A stretch of 64,000 bases of DNA from Acanthopleura granulata (GCA_016165875.1 JABBOT010000080.1:48318032-48382031), one strand, 5' to 3'; counted from the stretch's first letter, positions 23,841-35,948 are shown. Notes: generated by a model not told the origin, from the sequence alone. Program-made: numbers and translations.

Positions 23841-26800
23841 ATGGCGCGTATCGAAATCACAATTTTGGTCGTGTTCCTTCATGCATTCTGTGCATATCTA
23901 GTCCAAGGTAAGTATCAAATAGGTAGGGTTAGCTGATGATTGTGTGATTTTTGAAACGTATGATTTACTGCGTAGATGATAACTCTTGTAGGTGACACGG
24001 GTGTCCCTGTCTACAGACATATGGTATAACAAAAATATCGTTTCTTACGGAGATAACAACTGACCACAATTCCTGTCGTAGTGAATTTCAGCCCACAGAG
24101 ACAGGAAATTCCATAGTTCCATTTGAATTCCTGAAGTGAAAGACAACACTGCCCTGAATCCATCCTAATTCTATACATTTAATATACTTTCTTAGTTCTT
24201 TGATGGTTTGTTTTATTTGTCGTTTTTGGATTCTGAACTTGTGATTGATGAACCGGAACGCCCATTTTGGTTAACGGCTGATATTCGAATGTCGGTTTCG
24301 ACGCTCTAAGCCAATCGGTCATAGATACAGCACGCCGCCAATGAATTTTTAGTTACACTCCCCCGGTCGGACAAATAGCGTTCTAAATGCCGGGTGGGCG
24401 CTTTAGACAGGCCAATGTCACTTCCAGTCAAAAACTATGATAAAAAGTAAAAAGAGTCAATGAGGGATGCAAACTAAGACATGAAGTGTCCAACAAAATA
24501 ACAAGTAGCTTGAAAATGTTCCAAGTGCAGCAAGTACAGAGATAAAACTGACAACATCGAATGGCATGTAAGCCTAACTATCCAGTAAAAAATATAATTT
24601 TTTACATCGCTCATATATATATACATAGACTACGACTTTGAAAATTCTAGACAGTTTAATTGTAAATATTTACACCATTGATATTCCTCTCCAGGATGAA
24701 CCCTCTGCGTACAATGACGCTAAAACTTATAAGCATATAGCTTTGAGAGAAACCACAGTAGAGGCGATAACATTTATACAGCTTAAGATGTAGACCAAAC
24801 GCTTACTCGATTTGCATCACAGTGGAAGGTTACAATGTTTCGGGGTCAGACACCTTCCGTTAAAATTATCCTTGGAATTATCGGCCCCTGGAAGCTGACC
24901 CAGGGGGCAACACAAACCCAGACGCTGCATTTAGTATTTATTATGGTTGGTTACCTTGCACATTGCAAAGTAGATAACATGTCCACTCCAAGGCTGAAAA
25001 CTGTGGTTTCAATGCGACCATGTTATTGTGAGGCATCACGGTATCGCCAGAATACATAAGACATATATTACAGGGAAAAAAATCAAAATCAAAAAGTTTC
25101 ATTAAGTGAATTCAACTAAAACTGTGTGATAATTAGTCCAGGACTACAGATATAAGCGAAAACCAAAGCAGCAGAGAAAGTACATGTGATAATTGTACCT
25201 TACAATACATAAAAGCAAACCAACTTGCAGTTATTGATTATTATGATTATTATGGCCTTACAACGCAAATGGACACCAAAGCACGTGGTCTTACAATGCA
25301 TAGCTGGTTAACCAGCGAAGACAGTAGGGTAGTCAGGGCCTGTTCACACGTAACCTGAAAGAAAATAGATGGTGTGACTGAAATTGTAGCAGGCTGAATA
25401 CCCTAAACCACGAAAGGCTGATACCGTACCATATGTCATAATCAGCTGAGCAAATCACGACATTACTTTTTGTAAACTTCTTACATGATTATCCAGAAAT
25501 ATCGATTCTCCCTAATTAAATCACAACAAGACAAGAGAGTGGGAAGCCGACAGATGTTGGTTCCCCGCAGCGTCTCACCTGCTGTCAATCTTCCTTTGAT
25601 CGTCCAGTATAATGACGTCCTCCACACAACATTGAAGCTATCTTGAAGGATAAAGGAGATTTATTTATGTACCTAATATAAACAAAACTGCCGGCTTCCG
25701 TGGCTCTGTCGGTTAGCAACTTATCGCAGCACAATGCGGTTGCCGTGAGTTCAAGTCCAGCTCATACTGGCTTCCTCTCCGGCCGTACGTGGGAAGGTCT
25801 GCCAGCAACCTGCGGATGGTCGTGGGTTTCCCCCGGGCTCTGCCCGGTTTCCTCCCACCATAATGCTGTCGGCCGTCGTATAAGCGAAATATTCTTGAGT
25901 ACGGCGTAAAACACCAATCAAATAAATAAATAAATAAATACACAAAACTGGCAAAGTGATTAGATCCCTCGCTGCAATGTCAAGGAAACAGTAGAATTGC
26001 TTTTGTTTGTATACTATATAAAGACTATGCATGTGAGATATTAAAGTTTATTGCCCTGTTCAAATAGACTTTAGAGGTTGTCATGTGTGGTGTTGTACCA
26101 GCTACGTGAGAACATGAACTGTCTCATAGTCAAAGAAACAAAGGCTAAACTGCATTGAACTTAAATCAGACTAATTTAATTATAAAAACTAGACCCCATG
26201 GGCTGTGAAATGAGTCTATTCCTCTTTTTCTAATTCTATTCTTCTACTAACAAATAACCAGTTGTTTCCCAGTTCAATTCGTTAGCCTTCTCCACGCACA
26301 AAGTGCCTATCCGTTATTGTGCCCGTAATGGGTGACCCGGCAGCAGTGCACCAGTTTATGTCGATCTTCTCTTCCCCAGCTCATGACATTAGTTTAAAGA
26401 GAATGCATTGCACTAGAACGTCATATAGTGATATATTCTAAGACTGAAGACATTTTCCCCAACAAACTTTTGCAACTACCATTTCTATTTGTTCGGTTAG
26501 TGTGGACACCAACTAAGTCCAAAATAAGTCTTCATTATTTGTACCACTGTTGTACGTGTCAGTAGGTCAAGGCAACACATAAGAATACATGTTTATTATA
26601 CATTTTTGTCAAGCTAGAATTGGGGAAAATTTTCAGCCTGAAGCTAACTGGAGGCTTTGGCCTTTTCGAATATACCACCACTGCTTGAAACTGGTGAGAG
26701 GCATCAGCTAAATGTATTTTGTCAACTGACAACTGTCACCACCGTGATGGTCACGCTTGTCAACAATAGCCACAAGTGACGACATTATATTCATAGTAAT

Positions 26801-29800
26801 TTGATACAATACGATGCCATATAAAATACCTGAACATGCCATATACAATACCCGAAAATCAGCAACCTCTTATATAGAGTTGCCTCAAACAGGCCGCGGG
26901 TATAGTGGGTCAACAAACGTGGCAGAGTCCGCAATAGGAAAAAAAGCCACGGGTCTCCGTGGCTCAATCGGTTAGCACGCTATCGCAGCACAGTGTCCCA
27001 AAGCCTCCCAACAATGCGGTCGCCGTGAGTTCAAGACAAGCTCATGCTGGCTTCCTCTCCGGCCGTGCGTGGGAATGTCTGCCAGTAACCTGCGGATGGT
27101 CGTGGGTTTCCCCCGGGCTCTGCCCGGTTTCCTCCCACCATAATGCTGTCGGCCGTCGTATAAGTGAAATATTCTTGAGTACGGCGTAAAACATCAATCA
27201 AATAAATAAATAAAATAACGTCATTCTCAAAGGGGGCAGGTGTATGTGTGGCAGGTGTATGCGTGGCAGGTGTATGCGTCGGGGAAAACTGAAGTGTCGG
27301 GAGTAAAACTCGGCTTAAAACCAATTCAAGTAATAACTTGTGTACACGAAATAACGAGGGGACTCATCTGGAATCAGTCGTAGTTTTCTGACATCGTCAT
27401 GTATATGTGTAAGACGTAAACCATCTCCAGGTGTCATAGTTGTATTTTGGTTATTGCTAATCCCCATGACTGATAACCTTCTCCGTGGCTTGGTGGTTAG
27501 AGCGTCCGCCTCGAGGTCGGGATATCCGTGATCACACCAAAGACTTTAATAATAGTACTTGTTGCTACCTGGCTTGGCCCTCCGCACTGTGGGGTTAAAA
27601 CAAGAGTTAATTGTTTTAGGGAAGAGCGAGGGTGAGACGGTTTCAAGGAAAAATTGATTATATAGCATTTTACATTCCATTGAAATGCCAAAGTAACTAA
27701 GGTACATGTTTTGATTTTCAGCCGACCCGGAATGTCCAGACAACGTCAAAGCGAACCCCAACAATTCCACTCTCCGTGTATTCGGCAGCAGTTGTCTTGA
27801 GTTCGTTCCAATAAGAACGTTTTGGGCTGACGCAAAGAAAGATTGCGAGTCTCGGAGCGGTCACCTTATAGAGATCAAGTCGGCGGAAATGCAGAAGTTT
27901 GCTTACACGACGGCCAACAATTTGCCTTTTGTCAAACTGGGTGTGTGGATTGGAATAGATGACACAGACAAGGAAGGCACATGGGTGTACAGTAGTTCAG
28001 GTAGGTGTTCATTTAATCTGCTTTTGTGTGGGGAGTGGGCAGAGGGGCGGGGGGGGGGTCTCCATGGCTTAGTTGGTTAGCGCGCCAACGCAACGTAATG
28101 ACCTAGAAGCTTCCCACCAATGCGGTCGCTGTGAGTTCAAGTCCATCTCATGCTGGCTTCCTCTGCCTATGGATGATCGTGGGTTTCCCCGCGTTCTACC
28201 CGGTTTCCTCCCACCATAACGCTGGCCGCCGTCGTATAAGTGAAATATTCTTGAGTGCGACGTAAAACACCAATTCAAAGAATAAGTAAATTTTGTGTGA
28301 GATTCGACTTTACCGAATTTCGTGTGTAGGTTTGGAATTTTATACCGAACTTCGTGCATAGGATGTGACTTCACCGAATAATCTTATTGTGTAGGAATTC
28401 ACTTTGCCGAACTTTGTGTACGTTTTGAATTTACCGAATTTCGCATGTAGGGTGCGACATAACCGAATTAACTTGGTGTGTAGGATTTGACATTACTTAA
28501 CTTTTTGTGTGGGCTTTGACTTTACTCCATTTCGTGTGTTGGATGTGACTTTACTGAATTTCGTGTGTAGTGTTTGATTTTACCGAACTTCGTGTAAGAT
28601 TTGATTTTATCATTTTCTGCGGTAATTCCATGTGGAAACTAGTGAGGAAGACAGCTGGAAAATGCATTTGTGTATCATGCAGTTTGTCAAAAAGACAGTA
28701 TTATTGTCATTTGGGGTTGACACTTTGAGGTTTTAGCACAACTTCTACTCCTTTAATTTTCCTGAAAACACTGCAGGTTTGGAACCAGCGACCCCTTGTA
28801 AATCCCAAATATCGACAATACTGTTACTTTCTGAATGGCATCTTTCTATATAGCATCAACCAAACTATTAACACGAAGATTCAATGCAACTGCAAACATC
28901 GTTTCAATCTTCATTGACTCGAAAATAACGAGAGAAAACCTTTGCAAGTTATTTCGTCATTTGACTGGTGCCTTATGCCGTGCTTAACAACATTACACTG
29001 AATTTGTGAGGGTTGGACAAACCTGTCACACCTTTTGTGAGGGGGGACAAACCTGTCACACCTTTTGTGAGGGTTGGACAAACCTGTCACACCTTTTGTC
29101 AGGGCTGGACAAACCTGTCATACCTTTTGTGAGGGTTGGACAAACCTGTCACACCTTTTGTGAGGGTTGGACAAACCTATCATACCTTTTGCGAGGGTTG
29201 GACAAACCTATCATGCCTTTTCAGATACCAGACAAATCCCCTGATCTCACACCGCATGTACAGTGGCAAATGCCTGTCGACTAATGTGATTAGCGAACTG
29301 CCAAACGGCTTATCAAATGTATGGATTGTGAACTCAGTGATTATGTCACCACCATATGACAGAAATATTGCTTGCGGGGGCTTAAATCGTTCATTCATTC
29401 ATTCGAGGATAAGGCTACCAGATATAGAACAATATTGATGTTTTATTATATATATATATATATAATTTTTTTTATTTCACCAATCAGTCACTAGCTGTCC
29501 TGTGCTTTCAGGCCAAGCACTGTCCGGCTACTCTAACTGGGCCATTGGTCAACCTGCCTGTTATCTGACCGGTAGTCTCGTCAGTCTGTGTATAGAAGAT
29601 TGCGGCATGATGGACATGGATGAGCTGGGCCAGTGGAATGACCAGTACTGTCACCTAGCCCACCTGGAATACACATACATCTGCGAATATAGTAAGATAC
29701 ACCTGATAATTAAAACGCTTTATGTTCTGAATAACACAATACTTCTTTGGATAGCATACAGGTAACAGAATACCTTGGTAGAATAGAGTACAGGTAACAG

Positions 29801-30721
29801 AAAACTTCGGTGGGATAGAGTACAGCAAACACAGTATTCCGGTGAGACAAAGCACAGGTAACACAGTACTCTGGTGGGATAGATTACAGGTAACAAAGTG
29901 CTCTGGTGGGATAGATTACAGGTAACAAAGTGCTCCGGTGGGAAAGATTACAGGTAACGCAGTACTCAGGTGAGGCAGACCACAGGTAACGCAGTACTAC
30001 GGTGGGACAGAGCACAGGTAACGCAGTACTCCGGTGGGAAACTAATCATGATCGGAGTATGCCTCTTCGTGACAATTACCACTTGACATTGGAAGTTTCG
30101 TTTTCGAAACCAGGGGAGTTTTCAATACATAACGTTCAGCGTCATCAAATCCATATATTTTACTGAGACTTCCAAAGTGAAAATGCTTTTACTCCCCTAC
30201 CTATCCGGAGAAGATTTTTCCAGGCTTTTTTACAAAACGGCACATTGTATTGATGCAAAACTTAGCTTCAGCGTGACAGGTCACACCTCAAGGTCTATTT
30301 TGGTGTTGCTTCGTCTGTTTTCAACTTATGACCGTTTCTGTCCTATTTTGGACTTCGTGAATTATTTTCAAAACGGTTGGTTATTCCGAATTAAAACTGT
30401 CTTGAACGTTGGCACCTGGTAGATGGAGGTCTAACCGCTCACACTTGTAGGGAATCAGCATTGCGTAGACAATGATTCCAGCGTGATGGTTCAACTGCAT
30501 GTATTGTATAAACGAAAACTCCAAAGGAAATACATTCCATCGCCAATTCTAAACTAAATATATAAAATGATATGTACAGCATAAAATGATGTCTCCTACT
30601 TCTGATAACTTTGTGTCTATATTAAATGTTTCTTTCTGATATAGCGCTTTCAGGCGCCCCAGGGTCAACTCAAGCGCCTGCGATGGCAATCACATCGGCT
30701 CCGCCAGCCCCGTCGGCCTGA
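23841..30721 (+). CDS. Secreted C-type lectin-like protein, 4 exons
   Basis: Exons are 23841-23907, 27722-28000, 29512-29691 and 30645-30721. All introns are GT-AG and all in phase 1, giving 200 residues and a TGA stop. Residues 1-23 are a signal peptide. Residues 27-175 form one C-type lectin domain: C27/C47 N-terminal pair, FWADAKKDCESRSGHLIEI, the core motif GVWIGIDDTDKEGTWVY (96-112), WND at 157-159, and the closing YICEY. Canonical cysteines are C64-C173 and C142-C162. C132 and C146 are extra and could pair. At the Ca/sugar loop, where EPN or QPD is usual, this protein has QPA (129-131), so calcium-dependent sugar binding may be lost or changed even though WND is kept. A short Ala/Pro/Ser/Thr tail (177-200) is encoded by the last exon and could carry O-glycans. 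Such proteins are typically secreted and take part in immune recognition or shell/mucus matrix; which applies here is unknown. Confidence 0.93.
23908..25690. other. Intron 1 of the lectin gene, first part
   Basis: No extra exon was recognised. Near 24190-24290 a stretch containing TGAACCGGAACGCCCATTTTG belongs to a dispersed repeat also seen near 40460 and 41830. Confidence 0.5.
25691..25941 (+). mobile_element. SINE with 9-bp target site duplication, forward
   Basis: Complete tail and body with a slightly shortened head (TTCCGTGGCTCTGTCGGTTA; B box GAGTTCAAGTCC). It is flanked by perfect direct repeats ACAAAACTG at 25682-25690 and 25942-25950, showing a reverse-transcription-type insertion. 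It lies in lectin intron 1. Confidence 0.97.
25942..26947. other. Intron 1 of the lectin gene, middle part
   Basis: Nothing recognised. Confidence 0.4.
26948..27217 (+). mobile_element. SINE, full length, forward
   Basis: The head GTCTCCGTGGCTCAATCGGT, the B box GAGTTCAAGACA, the body, the GTACGGCGTAAAACATCAAT end and an AAAT tail are all present. No clean target duplication was seen. It lies in lectin intron 1. Confidence 0.95.
27237..27285. repeat. 15-bp tandem repeat, 3 copies
   Basis: GGCAGGTGTATGTGT and GGCAGGTGTATGCGT units repeat just after the SINE tail. Confidence 0.85.
27480..27535 (+). mobile_element. tRNA-like fragment, probably the head of another SINE
   Basis: CTCCGTGGCTTGGTGGTTAG followed by AGCGTCCGCCTCGAGGTCGG reads like the D-arm and anticodon half of a tRNA. 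No T-arm or acceptor partner follows, so it is not a functional tRNA gene. It lacks this window's usual SINE body. Confidence 0.55.
28051..28291 (+). mobile_element. SINE, full length with body deletion, forward
   Basis: The head TCTCCATGGCTTAGTTGGTT, the B box GAGTTCAAGTCC, a body lacking the GTGGGAAGGTCTGCCAGC block, and an end at GTGCGACGTAAAACACCAAT are present. It starts 50 bp after the end of lectin exon 2. Confidence 0.93.
28292..28612. repeat. Minisatellite in lectin intron 2, about 32-35 bp unit
   Basis: Diverged units alternate TTTACCGAATTTCGTGTGTA and GGATTTGACTTTACCGAACT-like halves over about 320 bp, roughly nine copies. Confidence 0.8.
28613..29003. other. Lectin intron 2, middle part
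   Basis: A possible SINE remnant (CTGGTGCCTTATGCCGTGCT) lies at 28965-28985. Otherwise nothing was recognised. Confidence 0.4.
29004..29225. repeat. Minisatellite, 31-bp unit, 7 copies
   Basis: The unit is GAGGGTTGGACAAACCTGTC followed by ACACCTTTTGT, with few changes between copies. It lies in lectin intron 2. The 92- and 100-residue ORFs over it are repeat artefacts. Confidence 0.95.
29757..30045. repeat. Minisatellite in lectin intron 3, 32-bp unit, about 9 copies
   Basis: The unit is ACAGGTAACGCAGTACTCCG followed by GTGGGACAGAGC, starting 65 bp after the exon 3 donor. Confidence 0.93.
30046..30644. other. Rest of lectin intron 3
   Basis: Nothing recognised. The ORF at 30177-30422 has no known domain. 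Confidence 0.4.
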
Positions 30722-30726
30722 ATAAA
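30721..30726 (+). terminator. Poly(A) signal overlapping the lectin stop codon
   Basis: AATAAA starts at the last base of the TGA stop codon. If used, the 3' UTR would be very short. Confidence 0.5.
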
Positions 30727-31795
30727 CACAGTGTATCATGTTCACTGGTTTGGGAATGCTTTACAGATTACAATTTTCGTTATCAAATTAAAACATTTAT
30801 AAACAAGTATGCCGTTTTCAAACTTTAGTTTCTTTCCACTAACGAGGCATGCCAACTGCCAGACGTGTCACATAACATTCCGCATGCGGTTGTTTAGACA
30901 ACATCATTGGATTATATAATGTGTAATACATGTACTCAGTTATTTCGCAAAGTTTTCAAGAAATATTGGACGTATTAGTTGTAATTTCTTGACGTTTTAT
31001 AGATTTTCTTAGAGACATTTCCACATGTAAAGCTGTGTCAAGAATCTCAAGGAAATACAACTGCAGCTTCAAGGCAATTTGAATTGCTTGACCCAATACA
31101 ACTGGTGAACTGGAGATAACATTTTCCTGCGTAACGGTCCACCTGGCCTCGGAGATGGAGTCCCAACACACATCACGCAGAGCTGAATTCAAATACTCCT
31201 GAATTTGGTCAAGAGATCCATTTTTGGAATGGACGTAAAGGATGGAGGATGACGCAAGGGGCTTTGTGCAAAGCAGTTGTATCCGAAAACCCAGCTAAAT
31301 CTGTACACTGCCTTCTTACACAACCGAAGGCGTAACATTTAGCAAGAACCACTTTTAGACATTGTCGCCACAAACATTTTTGAATCCAAAATGATTAAAA
31401 AACATATTTTATGATCTAATGATATATAGAGTCAAATAATGATAAAGACCACTTCATGCTTTTCCACAAACCTCACAACAGGATCGTTAATAAATGATTT
31501 TAATTTTCTGTATCGTACTATCTAAGGACAGGTAGATATCATTTCCAGCATTTGCAGGCATATTTACATGAGCAAAGTTAAGTCAGAGCTAACCAAATAA
31601 CACTCGATGTGTAAGAAATTCACAATTCTACAGTGGTAACCAGTGGGTTTGAACACCATAAAATACGTAATTCTGTTGTCGCCTTTTAGAAACTAACAGA
31701 GGTATACGGGTAGTAACCATATCACTTCTACTGGTGCGCTTCAAAGTGTTGTGGCTGCAGCTTGATGAAGTCCTTATCATTAGTCGTCAGTTGTT
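30727..31795. other. Intergenic stretch, nothing recognised
   Basis: AT-rich DNA between the lectin gene and the LTR retrotransposon. The 78-residue - strand ORF at 30956-31192 has no recognised domain. Confidence 0.5.
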
Positions 31796-31800
31796 CGCTG

Positions 31801-31973
31801 TGTAGTGTCTTATACAATGTACACGTAAATGTACCAGTGAGTAAGGTACGAGTGAGAGTCTCCGCCATGCTTGGCAACAGTGATGGATGTACACGTAGAC
31901 TTGTACTGATAACCAGAATACCTCTTGCCTCATCTCCACCCTGTGTGTGCTTGTCCTCTTCTGAAATACTACA
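31801..31973 (+). repeat. 5' LTR
   Basis: Begins TGTAGT and ends ACTACA, a perfect 6-bp terminal inverted repeat. Shares AGTGAGTAAGG, CACGAGTGAG-like and CATGCTTGGCAACAGTGATG blocks with the 3' LTR. Confidence 0.95.
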
Positions 31974-31975
31974 AA

Positions 31976-31989
31976 TGGCGACGAGGATG
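31976..31989 (+). other. Primer-binding site, tRNA-Ser(GCU) type
   Basis: TGGCGACGAGGATG begins 2 nt after the 5' LTR. It is complementary to a 3' tRNA end CATCCTCGTCG plus CCA, which matches the acceptor end of animal tRNA-Ser(GCU) as I recall it. Confidence 0.75.
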
Positions 31990-32022
31990 AACTTTGTCCA
32001 CCTCTAGTACATTATTGGGATC

Positions 32023-32640
32023 ATGACGACCGCAGATTTTTCACCGCCGGTGACTTTTCCGTCTACACCAGGAAGACCATGCATGCCGTGGGTCCAGTGG
32101 AGGCGGCTGTTCGAAAAGTACATGCTCGCTGCGGGGATACAAGACAGATCAGCTGAACGAAAACGAGCTATACTGCTACACATTCGAGCCCTGGCAACTT
32201 TACAAAACTGGTTTCGACGTGTTGTCAACGTGGCTGCTGAGTGCCATCGTTTCCATCTGAGAGGTCAACATCCAGGTGAGTCCGTCGATACATATATTTC
32301 GGCAATACCTGAGCTGGTTGTCACATGTGAATTTGGTAATATGGGAGATGAGATGATATGCGATCAACTGGCGGAGAAAACTACGTGCGCTTGTCCCAGA
32401 GAACGTCTTCCCATGGAGCCTGGCCTTACACTTTATCGCGCCATTGACCTCACCCGTCGTGTTGAAACTGCTATCAAAGAGGCACAGACCTTCGAAGCGG
32501 ATTCAAGATCGCCTAATTCTGTTAAAAATCTTATAGTCCAGCCCCGTCTAGCTTGAAACAAGCAAAGGAAACGTGGACAATCAGGACAGAAGAAAGAACA
32601 ATGCTACAGATGTGGATCTTCTAGCCATCTTGCCAATGAA
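32023..32640 (+). pseudogene. Gag remnant
   Basis: The frame opens MTTADFSPPVTFPSTPG and continues for 177 residues with a W-x2-W..FEKYMLAAG capsid-like start, as in Gypsy gag. A TGA at 32554 interrupts it. The same frame then continues through a basic linker into the zinc knuckle CYRCGSSSHLANEK (from 32602). Three of the four CCHC ligands are present, but the last cysteine is replaced by lysine at what looks like a deletion junction. Confidence 0.85.
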
Positions 32641-33862
32641 AAACTCTACTCAAAGTACTTTCTGCATGATGCTTTAAAACCATGCAAAGAACCATTCAGA
32701 TCCTACACCTGAGATAACATTGAAATTGTTGGGTGTTTTGAATGTAATGTTCAGCAGAAAAGAAAATGCGTTACTGCTGTCTGATATGTTGTTAAACAAG
32801 GTTCTACACTTCTGGGTAAAGATGTAATTCAAGCATTAGGCATTAACATTCAGGGTAAAACGTTGTCATGTTTTGCTGCTCACAATGTCACGCCAACCCA
32901 AACCACGCCTACTCAGTCAGCTGATCAAAGCACAGAAAGTAGGTCAAGTGATGTAACACATTCTCTGCACACTGTCACTAACAAAATCCCCTCTGCCACA
33001 GACTGTACAATACCGTCTGAATATCCAGAGGTGTGTACAGATGGTCTAGGTCTGATTTCAGGGTACAAACACAAAATACGTTTGAAACCAAACGCGACTC
33101 CTGTACAACAAAAGTTGCGACCACTTCCATTCGCCGTTAGAGCTGAGGTAGAGAAAGAGTTAAAACGTCTTGAACAAGAGGATGTTATTGAGCGCGTAGA
33201 GGATTCCGAATGGGTCTGGCCGATATTTGTTGCGTGGAAGAAAAATGATGCAACACGCGTGTGTGTCGACTTGCTGAAATTAAATGAGTCGATAGTGATT
33301 GAAAAATACCCAGTACCGAATATCTATGAGTTGCTCAGAGGGTTACATGGGGCAAAAGTTTTCTCAAAGCTTGAAGTCAGAACAGGTTATCACCAACTTG
33401 AGCTAGTTGAAGAAAGTCGTGATCTGACCACCTTCATTACACATGAGGAATTGTTAAGATATAAGGGTGTCTGTTTTGGACGGGTATCCGCGCCAGCGTG
33501 CTTTCAGAGGCTTCTTAATTCTGTCTTAGGTAATTTACCTGGAGTCTTCTGTTACTTTGATGACATTTTTTTCTGCGGTAAAGCTCAAGCTGATCATGAT
33601 GTAAATTTGCGCAAATCACTCAAGCGATTGTCTGATGCGGGTATCAAGTTGAACACGAAATGTGAATTTATTGTGTCCAGTATGCAGGTGTTAGGAAATG
33701 TAGTTGATAATGTGATGTAGTGTAGTGGAAAGTATCCGACCAAGTCCTGAACTGATCCAAGGGATCGCGAACGCGACATGCCCTGCGAATTCAGACCAAG
33801 TTCGTTCATTCTTAGGTCTGACGTAGTTTTACGCAAAGGTTGTTCCCCAATTTGCTACACTG
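32641..33862 (+). pseudogene. Pol remnant: partial protease and reverse transcriptase
   Basis: Gag and this part share one frame, with stops near 32712 and 32782. The protease active-site DTG segment is missing; what remains is the later part (LYSKYFLHDALKP, then LLGKDVIQALGI). RT follows from about 33100: LPFAVRAEVEKELKRLEQE, FSKLEVRTGYHQLEL (33361 on), and YFDD at 33553-33564. In motif A the usual catalytic Asp is Glu (33373-33375). A TAG at 33718 and a frameshift precede the thumb segment, which ends near SFLGLT and VVPQFATLVQPI. Confidence 0.92.
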
Positions 33863-34503
33863 GTGCAACCGATCAGAGATACACAAGCTACAGTGAAATT
33901 TAATTGGACAGCCAAAGCTAACCAAGCTCTTCACGATATCAAGGAGGCTACCATAAATAGCTCTGCCCTCTCCTTGTTTGATCCGAATAGTGAAATGATC
34001 GTCAAAAGTGACGCCATCGGTTACGGTATCGGTGCAATTATGACTCGAATAAATGATCATGGTGATGAAGTTACGGTAGTGTGAGCTTCACGTAAATTGA
34101 ACGATGCTGAAAAACGTTGCTCAGTAGGAGAACATGAGGCTTTAGCTTGCGTTTGGGCTTTAGAAATGTGGCATGCCTACCTGTGGGGTAGAAAGTTCAC
34201 ATTGAGAACTGACCACCAAGCCCTGGTTACACTCTTATCGACATCAGGCTCGGGTCACAGATCTATGCTGATAGCTAGATGGAACGCCAGGCTGTTGTAT
34301 TACGATTACACATTGCAGTACAAACCTGGTGTTCAAAACAAAGATGCTCTGTCTCGTTTACCTGCCGAAATGAATGATAGTTGCAATATCAACGTTGATA
34401 GGGAAGTCGATCTTGTCTGTGAAATACTCTTACCAGACACCAGTATCACGAAAGCTGAATTGACTGAAGCTATAACTATAAAAGTCTTGCGGTCTTGTTA
34501 AAG
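33863..34503 (+). pseudogene. Pol remnant: RNase H
   Basis: Contains IVKSDAIGYGIGAIM (normally TDASGYGIGA), a TGA at 34081, then EKRCSVGEHEALACVWALE, LRTDHQALVTLL and LQYKPGVQNKDALSRLP. The order and motifs are those of the Gypsy RNase H. The frame closes at a TAA near 34500, before a second frameshift. Confidence 0.92.
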
Positions 34504-35687
34504 GCTATATCGAAAAGGGATGGTCGAGCAAAGCCAAATTCGTTGAAAGCGATGCAAAACCATACTTCGCTGTACGCAATGAGTTCTCCATGATAGATAA
34601 CGTGGTATACCGAAACGAGCGCGTTGGGGTACCTAAATCTCTAACCGCCAGAGTTATTGAACTAGGTCATTCCGAACTCCAAGGAGTTGCGCGCGCAAAA
34701 CAGCGTTTACGTCAGTTGTTTTGGTGGCCTAAGATGGACATACAAGTCCGTGATGCTGTCAGAAATTGTTCCGTTTGTCAGATGAATGACAAAACTAGTA
34801 TTTGTCACAACAGTCGGATGCAACCTGTGCCATTACCGACTAGCCCTTGGTTAAAACTAGGGGTAGACATCGCAGGACCATACCATTCTCACGAAAATAG
34901 GTTTTCCATTACATTGATATATTATTACAGTAAATGGCCAGAAGCTTGCTATACACAAAGTACAACAACACAATCAGTAATTGACTTTCTAACGTCTGTA
35001 TTTTCTAGCGAGCAATTCCCAGAGGAAATTGTTACCCACCACGGACCACAGTTTGATTCGTATGAATTTGAAACGTTTCTTACAGGTAGAAACATCAAAC
35101 ACACTCATTCTGCCATTTATCATCCCGAAGGAAATGGAAAAATTGAAGGCTTTAATAAAGCTCTCAGTGAAGCTGTTCAAACTGCTAAGATTCTAGGACG
35201 AGCAGTCAAAAAGTAAGTCAGAGATTTTTTAGCTGTGTACAAATGCACACTCCAGCTCACAACTGGAGTTGAATCTTCTGTTTTACTCCATGGTCGTCAC
35301 ATGAAAACTAAGTTAGACATTGTCCATGCTACTAAGTCTTCTGTTTTTAACGAAGGGAGGATGTTGCGCAAATGCGTGGAATCCAAACAAGAAAAAAACA
35401 CTACATACACCAACAAACGCAAAGGTCCAAAATCACAAACCTTCAAATCAGGTGATTTAGTTAGAGTAAAAAGAACTGGACATGTTCCAAAAGGTGAAAG
35501 TAAATTTTCCTGTCCGATACAGATAACTAGGAAAGTTGGACCAAATACTAACATAACTGCTGATGGAAAAACATGGAATGTTCAGAGATTAGCTCAGTTT
35601 TCAGGTTCTTCCAGTACTTCTCCAAGTCAAAATGTTAATCATATTGATTTTTGTGAATCTATTAGCACAACAGGCAGTAACTAACTG
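34504..35687 (+). pseudogene. Pol remnant: integrase
   Basis: The zinc-binding region (LGHSELQGVARAKQRLRQLF, then CSVCQ) lacks one usual histidine. The core keeps VDIAGPY and the GNGKIEGFNKAL glutamate. The second catalytic Asp, normally in a TDNGPQF-type motif, is His in THHGPQF (35037-35039). A TAA near 35214 interrupts the frame, which then continues to 35684 with a basic C-terminal domain (KSGDLVRVKRTGHVPKG). Confidence 0.92.
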
Positions 35688-35948
35688 TAATAGGCCAAGA
35701 CGGACGAGAAATCAACCTGTTTGGATGCGAGTATATGTCAGATGTTGAGAATATTTTCTTTTTCAGCTGTTCAGCATTGTAACAAGGTAGTTTATATGCC
35801 TTTGATTGTTTTTAACAAGTAGCGTTTGAAAAAAAGGCAACATTGTTCGAGTTCTGTTGATTATGACTTCACTATGTGCTCTCTCTTAATTCAATCTTAA
35901 GGACAATTACAGTTATTGTGTCTAGTTTTATAAAGGAAACTCTTTTGT

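Noticed and set aside
29136..29438. 100-residue ORF in lectin intron 2
   Set aside because: Mostly a translation of the 31-bp minisatellite.
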